NCBI RefSeq assembly: GCF_009724685.1
Contig: NZ_WMEF01000001.1
Span: 744,001-808,000, forward strand
Length of the DNA stretch: 64,000 nt
DNA from: Lysinibacillus cavernae
Lineage (GTDB): Bacteria > Bacillota > Bacilli > Bacillales_A > Planococcaceae
Direction: 5' to 3'
Part shown: positions 1-8,273 of the stretch, piece after piece
How positions within the stretch are numbered: position 1 is the stretch's first letter
Layout: every line of letters starts with the position of its first letter
The notes under the pieces: model-generated
Told to the model about the DNA's origin: nothing
Seen by the model: only the letters and a program-made list of their open reading frames with translations
Database searches by the model: none
Position numbers and translations under genes: made by a program

Positions 1-753
1 TGGGGAAGGGGCATTATTAGAAGTCATTTTTGTGTTATGCCAAGTGGTCATAATACTTTTTTCTTCTGTAATTCCTCTGATACTCAAAGTATTTAACTTA
101 CCAATTTCATGTGTAAACACTTTTCCACTTGTGATAGCAACAGGAGTGTTATTAAAGTATCTATGTTTATCAAAAGGAACATCTAATTGAATATACCTGC
201 CTTGCTCAATCCCATGTTCAATAATGCTTTCAGTTGTGTTGTCAGGAAGGTGAATAAGAGTATTGTCTGAAAGGGAATAGGTGTTATTGTTTGTTGGGCT
301 TTTAATAACGAGAAAAGACTGTTTCGGTGGTGGTATTGTAATTGATTGAACTGAAGTTCCTTGTACTAATGTTCCACTAGTTATTTTGTCCCATTTTGTG
401 CTATCGTTACTTCCTTCAACCATATAATTCCTGACACCACAGTTAGCACCAGTGTATGAATCAGACTGATATTTAACTGTATCAATGGATACTTTGTTTC
501 CAAAATCAACAATAATCCATTGATTTGTAGTTGCACCATTAACTGTTTGCCATCCTGCGTTGCTTTCGTTCCAAATATTGTCAAATACTCTTGACGGTGG
601 ATATGAAGCAGAATAAGATGATGATGAAGTGAAAGATGAACTAGGTAGACCATCTGTTAAATCAAAACCCTTGTTTAAAAATTCCATTTCTGAAATCATT
701 ATATATGTTCCGCCATAGTTATCAAACATATAAAATCTATAGTATCTATACAT
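1..753 (-). CDS. Phage tail fibre protein with discoidin domains (partial)
   Basis: This minus-strand frame is open from an ATG at 753 to the window edge, giving 251 codons with the C-terminus missing. An AAAGGA ribosome site precedes the ATG. Residues ~33-135 read as an F5/8 type C (discoidin) domain, with a YPPSRVFDN segment and WIIVDFGNKVSIDTV, the usual beta-strand that follows the bound tryptophan. Residues ~155-215 resemble the C-terminal tag of the genes at 3471-6088 (GKVFTHEIG against GKVFSKTID). A second discoidin unit starts at KMTSN just before the edge. Discoidin folds bind sugars or other surface ligands, so a receptor-binding or fibre role is inferred from the family and from its place after the baseplate genes. 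It is the last gene of the tail operon that can be seen. Confidence 0.7.
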   Translation of the reverse strand, partial: MYRYYRFYMFDNYGGTYIMISEMEFLNKGFDLTDGLPSSSFTSSSSYSASYPPSRVFDNIWNESNAGWQTVNGATTNQWIIVDFGNKVSIDTVKYQSDSYTGANCGVRNYMVEGSNDSTKWDKITSGTLVQGTSVQSITIPPPKQSFLVIKSPTNNNTYSLSDNTLIHLPDNTTESIIEHGIEQGRYIQLDVPFDKHRYFNNTPVAITSGKVFTHEIGKLNTLSIRGITEEKSIMTTWHNTKMTSNNAPSP

Positions 754-797
754 CTTGTCATTCCTTTTGTCTATTTAATTTATTTTTCCAAACAAAA

Positions 798-830
798 ACT
801 CAGCACTAATTAAAACTAATGCTGAGTGGT
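798..830 (-). terminator. Bidirectional hairpin overlapping a fibre-gene stop codon
   Basis: Two 11-base arms (798-808 and 817-827) pair with one wobble, and T-runs follow on both strands (TTTTTG on minus, TTTTTTG on plus). The stem overlaps the stop codon of the gene at 806-2005, so its last codons are part of the terminator. One arm (ACTAATGCTGAGTGGTTTTT) recurs near 2030-2048 at the end of the next fibre gene, but without a pairing partner. Confidence 0.65.
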
Positions 831-2005
831 TTTTTGTTTATTTTTTTCATCATAATGTATTCGGAATTATCTGTTATTATTCCTTCTAAAACATACCCCA
901 TATTTCCCATAGGTTTATTCATATTAAACAATCTAGTGCTTCCATAGTTAAGAAAAGATTTTATTGAAGAATTATTTAGCATCATAAGAGCTGAACCATT
1001 AAGTGAGTAGACTATGTCAACAACCCCTGAATAAGTTGCATAACCATTGTTATCATGTATGTGAAATCTATAGTAGCGATACTCTACAATATGATTAAAA
1101 CTAAATCCTCTACTCTCAAATACTCCCCAATTCATTTGATTGTTTATTTTAAGTACAGGATAAAAGGTAATTCCATCATTTGAACCAAATACAGTAAAGT
1201 TTTTTGGGCTTGATGTTGTGTTGACACCCATTCCAACCACTTCAATGTGATTCACTCTTTTTTTATCCTTGAAATCAATTTGCACCCATTGGTCTGTTAG
1301 TAATGAAGATGAAGTTATCCAACAGTTATTTACATCAGTTCTAGTACCATTAAATGCAAGCCAAGCAGGGTAACTTGATGAATATATACTACTTGCACAT
1401 GTAACTAGAGGTGAAGGTGTTGTGTTTGAAGTCATTTTTGTTACATGCTTAACATTGTTTGATTCATAAGAATAAATACTATCATTTGATTTTAGTAATA
1501 CACTCTTAAAAGAACTTAGTGTTGGTGTTAATGCTGAGTAGACTTGGTTCTCCACATAGGTTGAAGTAATATGTTTTTCTTGTAACAATAGGTTTTGAGA
1601 TTCATCTGTTACAATTATTTCAACTGCGTTTTGCTTTCTATCTGAGCCATTTCCACAATAAGGAACAAAATCAATCCTGCTTATTTTCACAGACTTATCA
1701 AAAGTTATTTTTATTGTGTCTACTGAACTACTTAACCAATAGTTGGCACTAGGATAATTAGTTACAATTAATTTATCAGTATCAAAAGGAGAATCGACAA
1801 AATAGTAAGTTCCATAACTATTTGTGGTACTTACTGTTCCTGTTATATCTGTTCCCTGAATGTAAAATTTATTAGAAGTTAGACCATTCTTTGATGAAAA
1901 CTTTATAGGATATATATTGTCATTTTTATCATAAAGTCTAATCCCTCCAATAGCGTAGTATGCGCTTGCTTTAGTACACTTGAAAGCTATATCTTTTACT
2001 GCCAT
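806..2005 (-). CDS. Discoidin-domain phage tail fibre protein
   Basis: A 399-aa protein preceded by GAGGTGATAAA before the ATG. Residues 1-~125 form a beta-rich domain that looks like a diverged lectin. Residues ~188-335 are a clear F5/8 type C domain, starting KMTSNTTPSP, with YPAWLAFNG, WVQIDF and the closing YYRFHI strand. Residues ~346-399 are a tag (SIKSFLNYG...KKPLSISFN) shared with the next gene upstream, 2021-3469. There is no signal peptide or membrane segment, as expected for a virion protein. It sits in a run of six discoidin genes, so the likely role is cell-surface recognition at the tail tip; the ligand is unknown. Variable front plus constant end suggests the C-terminus is the assembly handle. 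Confidence 0.7.
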   Translation of the reverse strand: MAVKDIAFKCTKASAYYAIGGIRLYDKNDNIYPIKFSSKNGLTSNKFYIQGTDITGTVSTTNSYGTYYFVDSPFDTDKLIVTNYPSANYWLSSSVDTIKITFDKSVKISRIDFVPYCGNGSDRKQNAVEIIVTDESQNLLLQEKHITSTYVENQVYSALTPTLSSFKSVLLKSNDSIYSYESNNVKHVTKMTSNTTPSPLVTCASSIYSSSYPAWLAFNGTRTDVNNCWITSSSLLTDQWVQIDFKDKKRVNHIEVVGMGVNTTSSPKNFTVFGSNDGITFYPVLKINNQMNWGVFESRGFSFNHIVEYRYYRFHIHDNNGYATYSGVVDIVYSLNGSALMMLNNSSIKSFLNYGSTRLFNMNKPMGNMGYVLEGIITDNSEYIMMKKINKKPLSISFN

Positions 2006-2020
2006 TTTATCACCTCATTT

Positions 2021-3469
2021 TCAATCAAAACTAATGCTGAGTGGTTTTTTACCTAGTTTTTTTATCCAAAAACCTTGCTCATGTTCTGATACTGTACCCT
2101 CCTGTAGAATATAGTTTTTAGTACCTATCGCTTGATTCAATTTTGAAAATAATGGTTTACCATAATTTACGAAGTTTTGTATAGAAAGAAAGTTCATTTC
2201 ATACTCTGCCATACCATTACCACTAAATCCTACTCTAACTTCACTAATTCCTATATATGGAGCACCATTATTAGTTTCTACAAAAATTCTAATGTATTGA
2301 TATTTTTTTACAGGAAAAGAAAAAGTTTTTATTTCTTCTTTTGTCCAAGATAAGTTGGTAGAAACATGTAAGTCATCCCAAACAATATTATCGTTAGAAC
2401 CTTGAAGTCTCATGTTTTTTGGAGTAGCTGTAGTTAAATAAGAGGTAGTAATAGCAGATGATACTCCTTGAATACTAATAGAGTCAATTTGTTTCCTTGT
2501 TCCTAAGTCTATAGTAAGCCATTCATTTGTATTACCTAATGAAAGCCAAGATGTCGTGAGTTCATTGTCAAATGCTTTCCAAGCAGGGTATGCCGTACCG
2601 TAAATTCTACTCGCACTAGCCATCAATGGAGAGGGAGAGGTATCAGATGTCATTTTTGTGTTATACCAAATGTCAGTAAATTCTAATGAATACGCTTTAT
2701 TGTTCGAATGAAGAAGGCTTCTTCCAAGAGTCCAATTAAAGTCACCCGAATATATACCAATATCTAGAACGTTCTCATTAAGATTAGTAACATGGTATTT
2801 TGGATTAAAAGATACTTTATCATAAATATTTTTTTTAATACCTTCGCTGTAAAAAGAAAAATTTGTTACACAATTCTCTAGTGTGATTCCATTACTACCT
2901 GAATAACTTCCTACAAAATTAGTTGTAACATCAAATGTACAGTTTGTGAATTTTGTAATAGATGTTCCTGCATTTGAGTAGGAAAAGTTAGGGTTAGGAC
3001 TAATAATCTTAAACAAACAGTTTATAACCTCACCTCTAGTGACTGCATCTCCAATACCACAAATTGAAGTAGAGTAGTTGTTTGTTCTATTGCCAACACT
3101 GTAGTCAAATGTTATTTGGTATGCTTTTGTTCCTGCATTTTTAAACATAATACAATGCGTATCTCTACCACTGTGTTTAGTGCCATCACATACAAAGATT
3201 GTTTTTCCTTTTTCACCAATAAAGGATATTGCTTTGTTATCATCCCAAAGTCCACCTGAGTCATATGTTCCTGCTATTCTTGTTACATTATGTGTTCCTG
3301 CTAATGCAAAAATTGCGTCACCTGTTGTAGCGCATTTTGAAACTGCATAATTTACAGTTAGAAAAGGGGAGGATATTGAGCCATTATTTGTATCTAAGCC
3401 TTTTGTTGAATCAACATAGTAGATATTATTAAAAGTTAACACCTGACTGTTTATTCTTATTTTAGGCAT
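2021..3469 (-). CDS. Tail fibre: beta-helix plus discoidin domain
   Basis: A 482-aa protein with ribosome site GAGGTGAGATAAG before the ATG. Residues 1-~235 look like a right-handed parallel beta-helix of the DUF1565/pectate-lyase-like kind: YVDSTKGLDTNNGS, then SPFLTVNYAV, a spacing typical of the first coil, followed by short repeating strands. Residues ~271-425 are an F5/8 type C domain (KMTSDTSPSP, YPAWKAFDN, WLTIDLG, YIRIFV). Residues ~428-482 repeat the C-terminal tag of 806-2005, ending KKPLSISFD. Phage beta-helices often bind or cut polysaccharide, but no catalytic residues could be assigned. Its start lies 1 base after the stop of the upstream gene, so the genes are probably translationally linked. 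Confidence 0.7.
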   Translation of the reverse strand: MPKIRINSQVLTFNNIYYVDSTKGLDTNNGSISSPFLTVNYAVSKCATTGDAIFALAGTHNVTRIAGTYDSGGLWDDNKAISFIGEKGKTIFVCDGTKHSGRDTHCIMFKNAGTKAYQITFDYSVGNRTNNYSTSICGIGDAVTRGEVINCLFKIISPNPNFSYSNAGTSITKFTNCTFDVTTNFVGSYSGSNGITLENCVTNFSFYSEGIKKNIYDKVSFNPKYHVTNLNENVLDIGIYSGDFNWTLGRSLLHSNNKAYSLEFTDIWYNTKMTSDTSPSPLMASASRIYGTAYPAWKAFDNELTTSWLSLGNTNEWLTIDLGTRKQIDSISIQGVSSAITTSYLTTATPKNMRLQGSNDNIVWDDLHVSTNLSWTKEEIKTFSFPVKKYQYIRIFVETNNGAPYIGISEVRVGFSGNGMAEYEMNFLSIQNFVNYGKPLFSKLNQAIGTKNYILQEGTVSEHEQGFWIKKLGKKPLSISFD

Positions 3470-3470
3470 C

Positions 3471-4709
3471 TTATCTCACCTCAACGTTTAAGTTTCTAAT
3501 ATCAAAATATTTCTTTAAATCAATAGTTTTACTAAATACTTTTCCTGTCTCACCAACACCTAAAATCCCACTTTTATCTGTCATTGTAGTAGGCTCTAAC
3601 TCTGTTACTTTTCGGCCAAATAGGGGAGATAGATTGTCTATTCCTCGCTCTAGGAATTGTGTAGAGCTTGGGAGAGTAGAAGAAACCGTTGTCCAATGAG
3701 CAGGTATTCTATCCACATGTTTCTCAAGCAATACCTTAGGTGGGAAAAAACGAAGTTCTGCAAACCCTGTATATGAGTGATTGGTTGCACTTATATTTAA
3801 TCTATATGCTCTGAATGTAGATTGTTCTTCTAATGTAAAAGTTTTCTTCTCATTTGCACTAAAATAGATTCCTGTTCTACTATCAATTTTTGTCCATGTA
3901 CCATCTAGTCCTGTAGTGGAGTCATTCGAGCCTTCTATATTGAATATTCTAGGAGCGTATGTTGCTATGTTGTGTGCCTCTATTTCATATCTAGCAACAG
4001 TGACTTCTTTTGAGAATATAATACCTAAAATACCTGAACTACCATCCCTAGAAATGCCACTATTTTCTGAACCAGTAGCATAATCAAACACATTATATGC
4101 AATACCTGCCCCTGGTTTACTTGTGTTATATGTCCAAAAGGCAATTTGACCATTAGATGAATTAGAAGTCATTTTTTGAACAAGATTAATAGCATCATTT
4201 GACCAAACCTCTTGTTTTTCTGGTATTTCTTCATCCCATTTTTTATATTCACCATCATGTAAAACAAATGATTTATTTACTACCATATTTTGTGCGAAGA
4301 ACTCTGAGAATACAGGGTATCTTGAAGTTGAAGTGGCAATTCGGTAAGTGCCTGCTGATATTTTGCCTGTCATATCTAACCAAATAGTAGTATTTAAGGG
4401 ACAATTTGTTTCTTTTAGATTTACAAAAGTTCCATCAATTTGTTTTTTCTGAATGAAGACTTTTCCTGAGCCTGAGTTACCACCACCATCTGAGTAATAT
4501 CCACCACAAGCCCACAAAGTAATTTCTTCGCTACAAGAAAATTCAATATAGCCATTTGTGTTTAGAAGTGTAGCGTTTGATAATCCCTCACCTACTACAC
4601 CATTTAATAATATTGACTTTGGGTCTGCTCCTTCGTGGTATGAGGACAATATAGTAATACTAGATTCATACACACCTTTTAAGTGAGGGGGTCTTGCTTG
4701 TCCTGCCAT
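3471..4709 (-). CDS. Discoidin-domain tail fibre protein
   Basis: A 412-aa protein whose ATG overlaps the stop of the upstream gene (TAATG), indicating translational coupling. Residues 1-~150 are an unassigned beta-rich domain. Residues ~178-325 form an F5/8 type C domain (KMTSNSSNG, then YAPRIFNIEGSND and the YRLNISATN strand). Residues ~335-412 form a tag starting near WTTVSSTLP and ending DLKKYFDIRNLNVEVR; it is about half identical by eye to the end of the next protein (4709-6088). A role in host-surface binding at the distal tail is inferred from domain and position. The short open frames on the opposite strand here are shadows. Confidence 0.68.
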   Translation of the reverse strand: MAGQARPPHLKGVYESSITILSSYHEGADPKSILLNGVVGEGLSNATLLNTNGYIEFSCSEEITLWACGGYYSDGGGNSGSGKVFIQKKQIDGTFVNLKETNCPLNTTIWLDMTGKISAGTYRIATSTSRYPVFSEFFAQNMVVNKSFVLHDGEYKKWDEEIPEKQEVWSNDAINLVQKMTSNSSNGQIAFWTYNTSKPGAGIAYNVFDYATGSENSGISRDGSSGILGIIFSKEVTVARYEIEAHNIATYAPRIFNIEGSNDSTTGLDGTWTKIDSRTGIYFSANEKKTFTLEEQSTFRAYRLNISATNHSYTGFAELRFFPPKVLLEKHVDRIPAHWTTVSSTLPSSTQFLERGIDNLSPLFGRKVTELEPTTMTDKSGILGVGETGKVFSKTIDLKKYFDIRNLNVEVR

Positions 4710-6088
4710 TATTTCACCTCATTTCTTATACTTCTAATATCTAAATATTTCTTTAATTCTATAGTCTTGCTGAACACCTTGCCAACCTCACCAACATCTA
4801 AAATGTCATTTCTTTGTGTCATCGGGATTGGTTCTAATGTTTCTATTTTACGGTCAAGTAGGGGAGATAGATTGTTCATACCTTTTTCAAGGAATTGCTG
4901 TGGTTTAGGGAGAGTGTCTGAAATCGCTGTCCATCCCTTAGCAAACTCAACCTCAAACATCTCTAGTTCGCCAATAGCAATGTATGTTGAATTACCATTG
5001 TTGCTATAAATATATATTCTATAGTGTGTATAAGCTTTGTTATTACTGAAAGTGAAAGTTCTTTTCTCAGTTGTTCCCCAACCTGTTGAATTGTTTACAG
5101 TGTGCAAATTTTCCCAATCTGTGTTGTTGTTTGAACCTTGAAAAACCCAACTCTTAGGCATCCTTGCTGAACCTTCTGCGTAGTTGAATGGAACTAGTGA
5201 ATATGCTACCACAGTTTTTGGTAATTTGAACTCATAGGATAACCAACTATTAGTAACTATCCCTGAACTAGTGTGCCAAGCGTCAATATCAGATGAAGCA
5301 TAAGCAGCATTAGTTTTGTTGAAAGCTTTATAGGCATAAGCGTAATATGTTGTTCCACCCAACTCACTACTAGCTCTTGCAATACCATCAGTAGAGACAT
5401 TATTATCAGTCAAAGTAGGTATAACATTTCCTGTCAAAGTTTCATTACTGTATTTTTTGTATAATCCCTCATGGTAAATAAAAGATTTGTTATCATAAAG
5501 GATTGATTTTTTTGAGTGGTAGGTAATAGAAGCGTTTGTTGGGGTATTGGTTACTTCATTTTTAGAGCCTGTGGCTTCATCAAACAGGTCATACATAATT
5601 AGTCCACTTATGTTTGAAATAAGTTTTCTTTTGTTTTTATAGCTTTCAACAATTTCATCCTGAGTTAGTTGTCTATTCCAATATCTAGGGAACTCAATTA
5701 TTACACTATTTCCGATAGTTAGCTTATTAACATTTCTACTTTCTGCAAGTATTGCATTGCTTGAATAGTCAACTACTCCATTGACATATATTTTACAACC
5801 ATTACCACCCATAGTTACTGCAACATGATACGCTTCGTTTTTCTCTAATTTTGTGTTTCCATAGTAAACTGACCCTGAGTTGCCATAGCTGTTTACAGCA
5901 TGTCTAGCACCTATTCTACCTGTTCCATCAATAGCTATTTCTGCAAGAGTGCTACTTCTGTTATCACTAAATAGGCGAAATGCTTGTGAAAATTCATTTG
6001 TTAATTTAATCCAAAACTCAACTGTATTTGTACTAGGGGTTGATACATTATACTTAATAGTTCCACCTTTTATAGCTCTTGTTTCCAC
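4709..6088 (-). CDS. Tail fibre: LamG-like plus discoidin domain
   Basis: A 459-aa protein that starts with GTG behind GAGGTGAGAAA. Residues 1-~170 resemble a concanavalin A-like (LamG/Laminin_G_3) lectin: TVEFWIKL, AYHVAVTMGG, KIYVNGVVDYSS, LTIGN and a closing YWNRQLTQDEI helix are all characteristic. Residues ~225-375 form an F5/8 type C domain (YKAFNKTNA, WLSYEFKLP, WVFQGSNNNTDW, YTHYRIYIYSNNG). Residues ~380-459 are the C-terminal tag shared with 3471-4709. Two different lectin folds on one virion protein point to glycan binding, although the sugar is unknown. It is part of the continuous minus-strand tail operon. Confidence 0.72.
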   Translation of the reverse strand: METRAIKGGTIKYNVSTPSTNTVEFWIKLTNEFSQAFRLFSDNRSSTLAEIAIDGTGRIGARHAVNSYGNSGSVYYGNTKLEKNEAYHVAVTMGGNGCKIYVNGVVDYSSNAILAESRNVNKLTIGNSVIIEFPRYWNRQLTQDEIVESYKNKRKLISNISGLIMYDLFDEATGSKNEVTNTPTNASITYHSKKSILYDNKSFIYHEGLYKKYSNETLTGNVIPTLTDNNVSTDGIARASSELGGTTYYAYAYKAFNKTNAAYASSDIDAWHTSSGIVTNSWLSYEFKLPKTVVAYSLVPFNYAEGSARMPKSWVFQGSNNNTDWENLHTVNNSTGWGTTEKRTFTFSNNKAYTHYRIYIYSNNGNSTYIAIGELEMFEVEFAKGWTAISDTLPKPQQFLEKGMNNLSPLLDRKIETLEPIPMTQRNDILDVGEVGKVFSKTIELKKYLDIRSIRNEVK

Positions 6089-6099
6089 TTTCTCACCTC

Positions 6100-7170
6100 T
6101 TACTTATCAGTAATATACAATCTATCAATTTTTATAAAATCATTACGAGTGATTTTTTTTCTGTGTAAACTTCCTGTGTCTGACCAAGTTGAATCTAATT
6201 CCATGTCGTAGAGATAATTACGCTTAAGACTTAATGAAGTTTTTCCTTCCTCATAGAAATCTAATTCTCCTACACCTGCATAAGCGCCACCATTTATCTC
6301 ATAAAACTTAATTCTGTAGGCAATATAATTAGACCTTTTTGAGACTGGTACTTCATATACTTTATCAGTGTACCCTGTAGTCCAAACCTGATAAGTTTGT
6401 TTATCTAAGTCAACCCAAGTTCCATTAGTACCATCTGTTGTATCTTTTGAGCCTTGAAGAACCCATGATTTAACCATTGTTGATAAGACATTGTTGCTTC
6501 TAATCTTGTACTTAGAAACTACCACGCTATTTTTAAAACAGAAACCTAAGAACCCTGTTTTAACTCCATTAGCAGAACAATATCCTTCACTTCTATCTGC
6601 TTTATCAAATGCGTACCATACGTCATAGGTAGTGCTATATCTTGTTTCAGCAAATGCAAAACCTTCGGTTGACGAAGTGTTTGATGTTAATTTAGGAACA
6701 ACATACCTACCTATTTTTACTTCCTTTTCTTCAAGAAATTCATTGGTATTGAAATCTGATTTAGCAATTATGAAGCCATCAGTAACAAACCCTGCAAACA
6801 GGTCAATTTTTACCTGAATGTACTGTTTTGTATCAGACTGAATTGTTCCATCTTCTGCAATTGGTGTCCAATCAGCCCAATCATAATTATTTGATGATAC
6901 CCTTGTTAAAACAGCGAAAGAGCTTGCGCCATTGACTGTGCTGTCTATAAACACTTTCTCAAAGTCTTGAAAAATATCTCCTAAATCAATAACATCAGAA
7001 GTCCAAGAGCCTTGCTCTACATAGATAGGTCTTCCTTCACCATCTACATCAATATCAACTAACTCTAAAAAACCTGTGCCTTTGTTGATTTTAGTTTTAT
7101 CATGTGTTCCTGAAACACCGATAGATAAGCCTATTTCCTTCTTCTCTATATTACCGCCTATAAGAGCCAT
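6100..7170 (-). CDS. Discoidin-domain tail/baseplate protein
   Basis: A 356-aa protein with an AAAGGA site ahead of its ATG. Residues 1-~150 contain a beta-rich phage-type domain (GSWTSDVIDLGDIF, then DWADWTPI), a pattern seen in baseplate and fibre proteins that measure displacement of a strip of strands. Residues ~160-305 are an F5/8 type C domain (KLTSNTSSTEGF, VWYAFDKAD, SWVLQGSKDTTDG, IAYRIKFYEINGG). The short tail, KKITRNDFIKIDRLYI, differs from the tags of its neighbours. It is the first of the discoidin run after the baseplate genes, so it may be the anchor for the others; that is inference only. Confidence 0.65.
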   Translation of the reverse strand: MALIGGNIEKKEIGLSIGVSGTHDKTKINKGTGFLELVDIDVDGEGRPIYVEQGSWTSDVIDLGDIFQDFEKVFIDSTVNGASSFAVLTRVSSNNYDWADWTPIAEDGTIQSDTKQYIQVKIDLFAGFVTDGFIIAKSDFNTNEFLEEKEVKIGRYVVPKLTSNTSSTEGFAFAETRYSTTYDVWYAFDKADRSEGYCSANGVKTGFLGFCFKNSVVVSKYKIRSNNVLSTMVKSWVLQGSKDTTDGTNGTWVDLDKQTYQVWTTGYTDKVYEVPVSKRSNYIAYRIKFYEINGGAYAGVGELDFYEEGKTSLSLKRNYLYDMELDSTWSDTGSLHRKKITRNDFIKIDRLYITDK

Positions 7171-7187
7171 ATGAGCATTTTCCTTTC

Positions 7188-7526
7188 TTAATTGTTGAGT
7201 ATGATTATATTGCCATCTTGCCTATCGCCTGTATCGATAGATTCAATGCCACCAATAAAAGTAACAAAACTACCACTTACGTTTGTAAATGAATTATCTA
7301 AGAACAACACCAATAGTTTTGTGTTTTTAGGTGCTTTAATTTCTCCAATTTTTACGTTTAATCCTTTGCTAATAAGATTGTCTATTAGCGTTCTAAGTGA
7401 GTATTTTCCCGTTTCTATCGTATAAACTTTCTCATTTGAAGACTCAAATAAAGATAGTTTGTTGTTAGCAGTTGTTATTTCCAATGAATCATTTTTCAAT
7501 GGTAAATGTAGCCAAAATCTTTTCAT
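7188..7526 (-). CDS. Small tail-operon protein of unknown function
   Basis: A 112-aa protein with an AGAAAGGA site before the ATG. I do not recognise a family. It is beta-rich and soluble, with segments SLFESSNEKVYTIETGKYSL and LRTLIDNLISKGLNVKIGEI that read as strand-helix-strand, and no cysteines. It lies between the first discoidin gene and a probable baseplate gene, with 17-24 bp gaps, so it is almost certainly co-transcribed with the tail genes. A structural or fibre-assembly (chaperone) role is possible given its size and position. Confidence 0.55.
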   Translation of the reverse strand: MKRFWLHLPLKNDSLEITTANNKLSLFESSNEKVYTIETGKYSLRTLIDNLISKGLNVKIGEIKAPKNTKLLVLFLDNSFTNVSGSFVTFIGGIESIDTGDRQDGNIIILNN

Positions 7527-7549
7527 AGTGATTTTCCTTTCTTTGTTAA

Positions 7550-8149
7550 CTATTTAATAGTCCAATTCAACTGACCTGCTCGATTGGCTTCTAAAGGGGC
7601 ATAGAAGCGTTCCACCTCAATCCCTCTTGTTTTGAATACCAAATAACCATCCATTGATTTATTGGAAGTTAACTTAACTTCAATAAAAGCACTATCATTA
7701 AAGGGAAGTGAGACAATAGGCTGAAAGAATAATTGAACATCATCATTCTTGTAAAATGTTTTGTAGCCAAAATTAATTGACTTAATATCTGAGCGTTGTA
7801 CAGCACCCTGTACACCATTGAAGTCAGAATAAGCTTCTTTATATGTAATAAGGTCTTTGTCTTCAAAGTTTGTTGTTAAATGATAAGTCTTTCCATCTTC
7901 ATCAATGTACTCGATTTCAATTCTTTTACCACCTAGGTTAAAAGAGCCATCTGCCATTTCGAAGAAAAATTTCATTCCTTGACCAAACAAACCAAAACGT
8001 ATGACCTGATTTCTCTGAATAAAATAATAATCATTTTTCTTATGCGTGAGTAGGTCATACTCAGCATAGTTTTTACCATTTACATAATCAGCGTTCCAAT
8101 TGAAAGGAATACCGATTGCTTGAGCATTTCTTGAGTTTGAGAATAACAT
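7550..8149 (-). CDS. Tail-operon protein of unknown function, start ambiguous
   Basis: The frame extends to an ATG at 8197 (215 aa), but that ATG sits immediately after the T-run of a terminator hairpin and has no ribosome site. An internal ATG at 8149 has AAGGAG nine bases upstream, so I place the start there (199 aa, beginning MLFSNSRNAQAIG). The protein is soluble and beta-rich (YDLLTHKKNDYYFIQRNQV, KRIEIEYIDEDGKTYHLTT). I do not recognise the family. Placement between baseplate-type genes and fibre genes suggests a virion component. The longer start cannot be excluded if translation is coupled to read-through RNA. Confidence 0.55.
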   Translation of the reverse strand: MLFSNSRNAQAIGIPFNWNADYVNGKNYAEYDLLTHKKNDYYFIQRNQVIRFGLFGQGMKFFFEMADGSFNLGGKRIEIEYIDEDGKTYHLTTNFEDKDLITYKEAYSDFNGVQGAVQRSDIKSINFGYKTFYKNDDVQLFFQPIVSLPFNDSAFIEVKLTSNKSMDGYLVFKTRGIEVERFYAPLEANRAGQLNWTIK

Positions 8150-8196
8150 TCTTATCATCTCCTTCATTGCATTGAAGTTTTCTTTAAATAAACCCA

Positions 8197-8232
8197 TAAA
8201 AAATAGGGTAGGGGAGAAAGCCCCTTACCCTG
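8197..8232 (-). terminator. Internal intrinsic terminator in the tail operon
   Basis: On the minus strand AGGGTA(A)GGGG pairs with CCCCTACCCT around a 6-base loop and is followed by ATTTTTT. It separates the baseplate genes (8274 and rightward) from the fibre genes, so it may lower fibre expression or act as an attenuation point under an antiterminator. The T-run merges with the ATG at 8197. Confidence 0.7.
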
Positions 8233-8273
8233 TAAAATCATTATTTTATTTCTAAAGTATCATTATGTTATTT

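Noticed and set aside
4199..5009. Plus-strand open frames inside the fibre genes
   Set aside because: They are shadows of strong minus-strand genes with matching domain content and ribosome sites.
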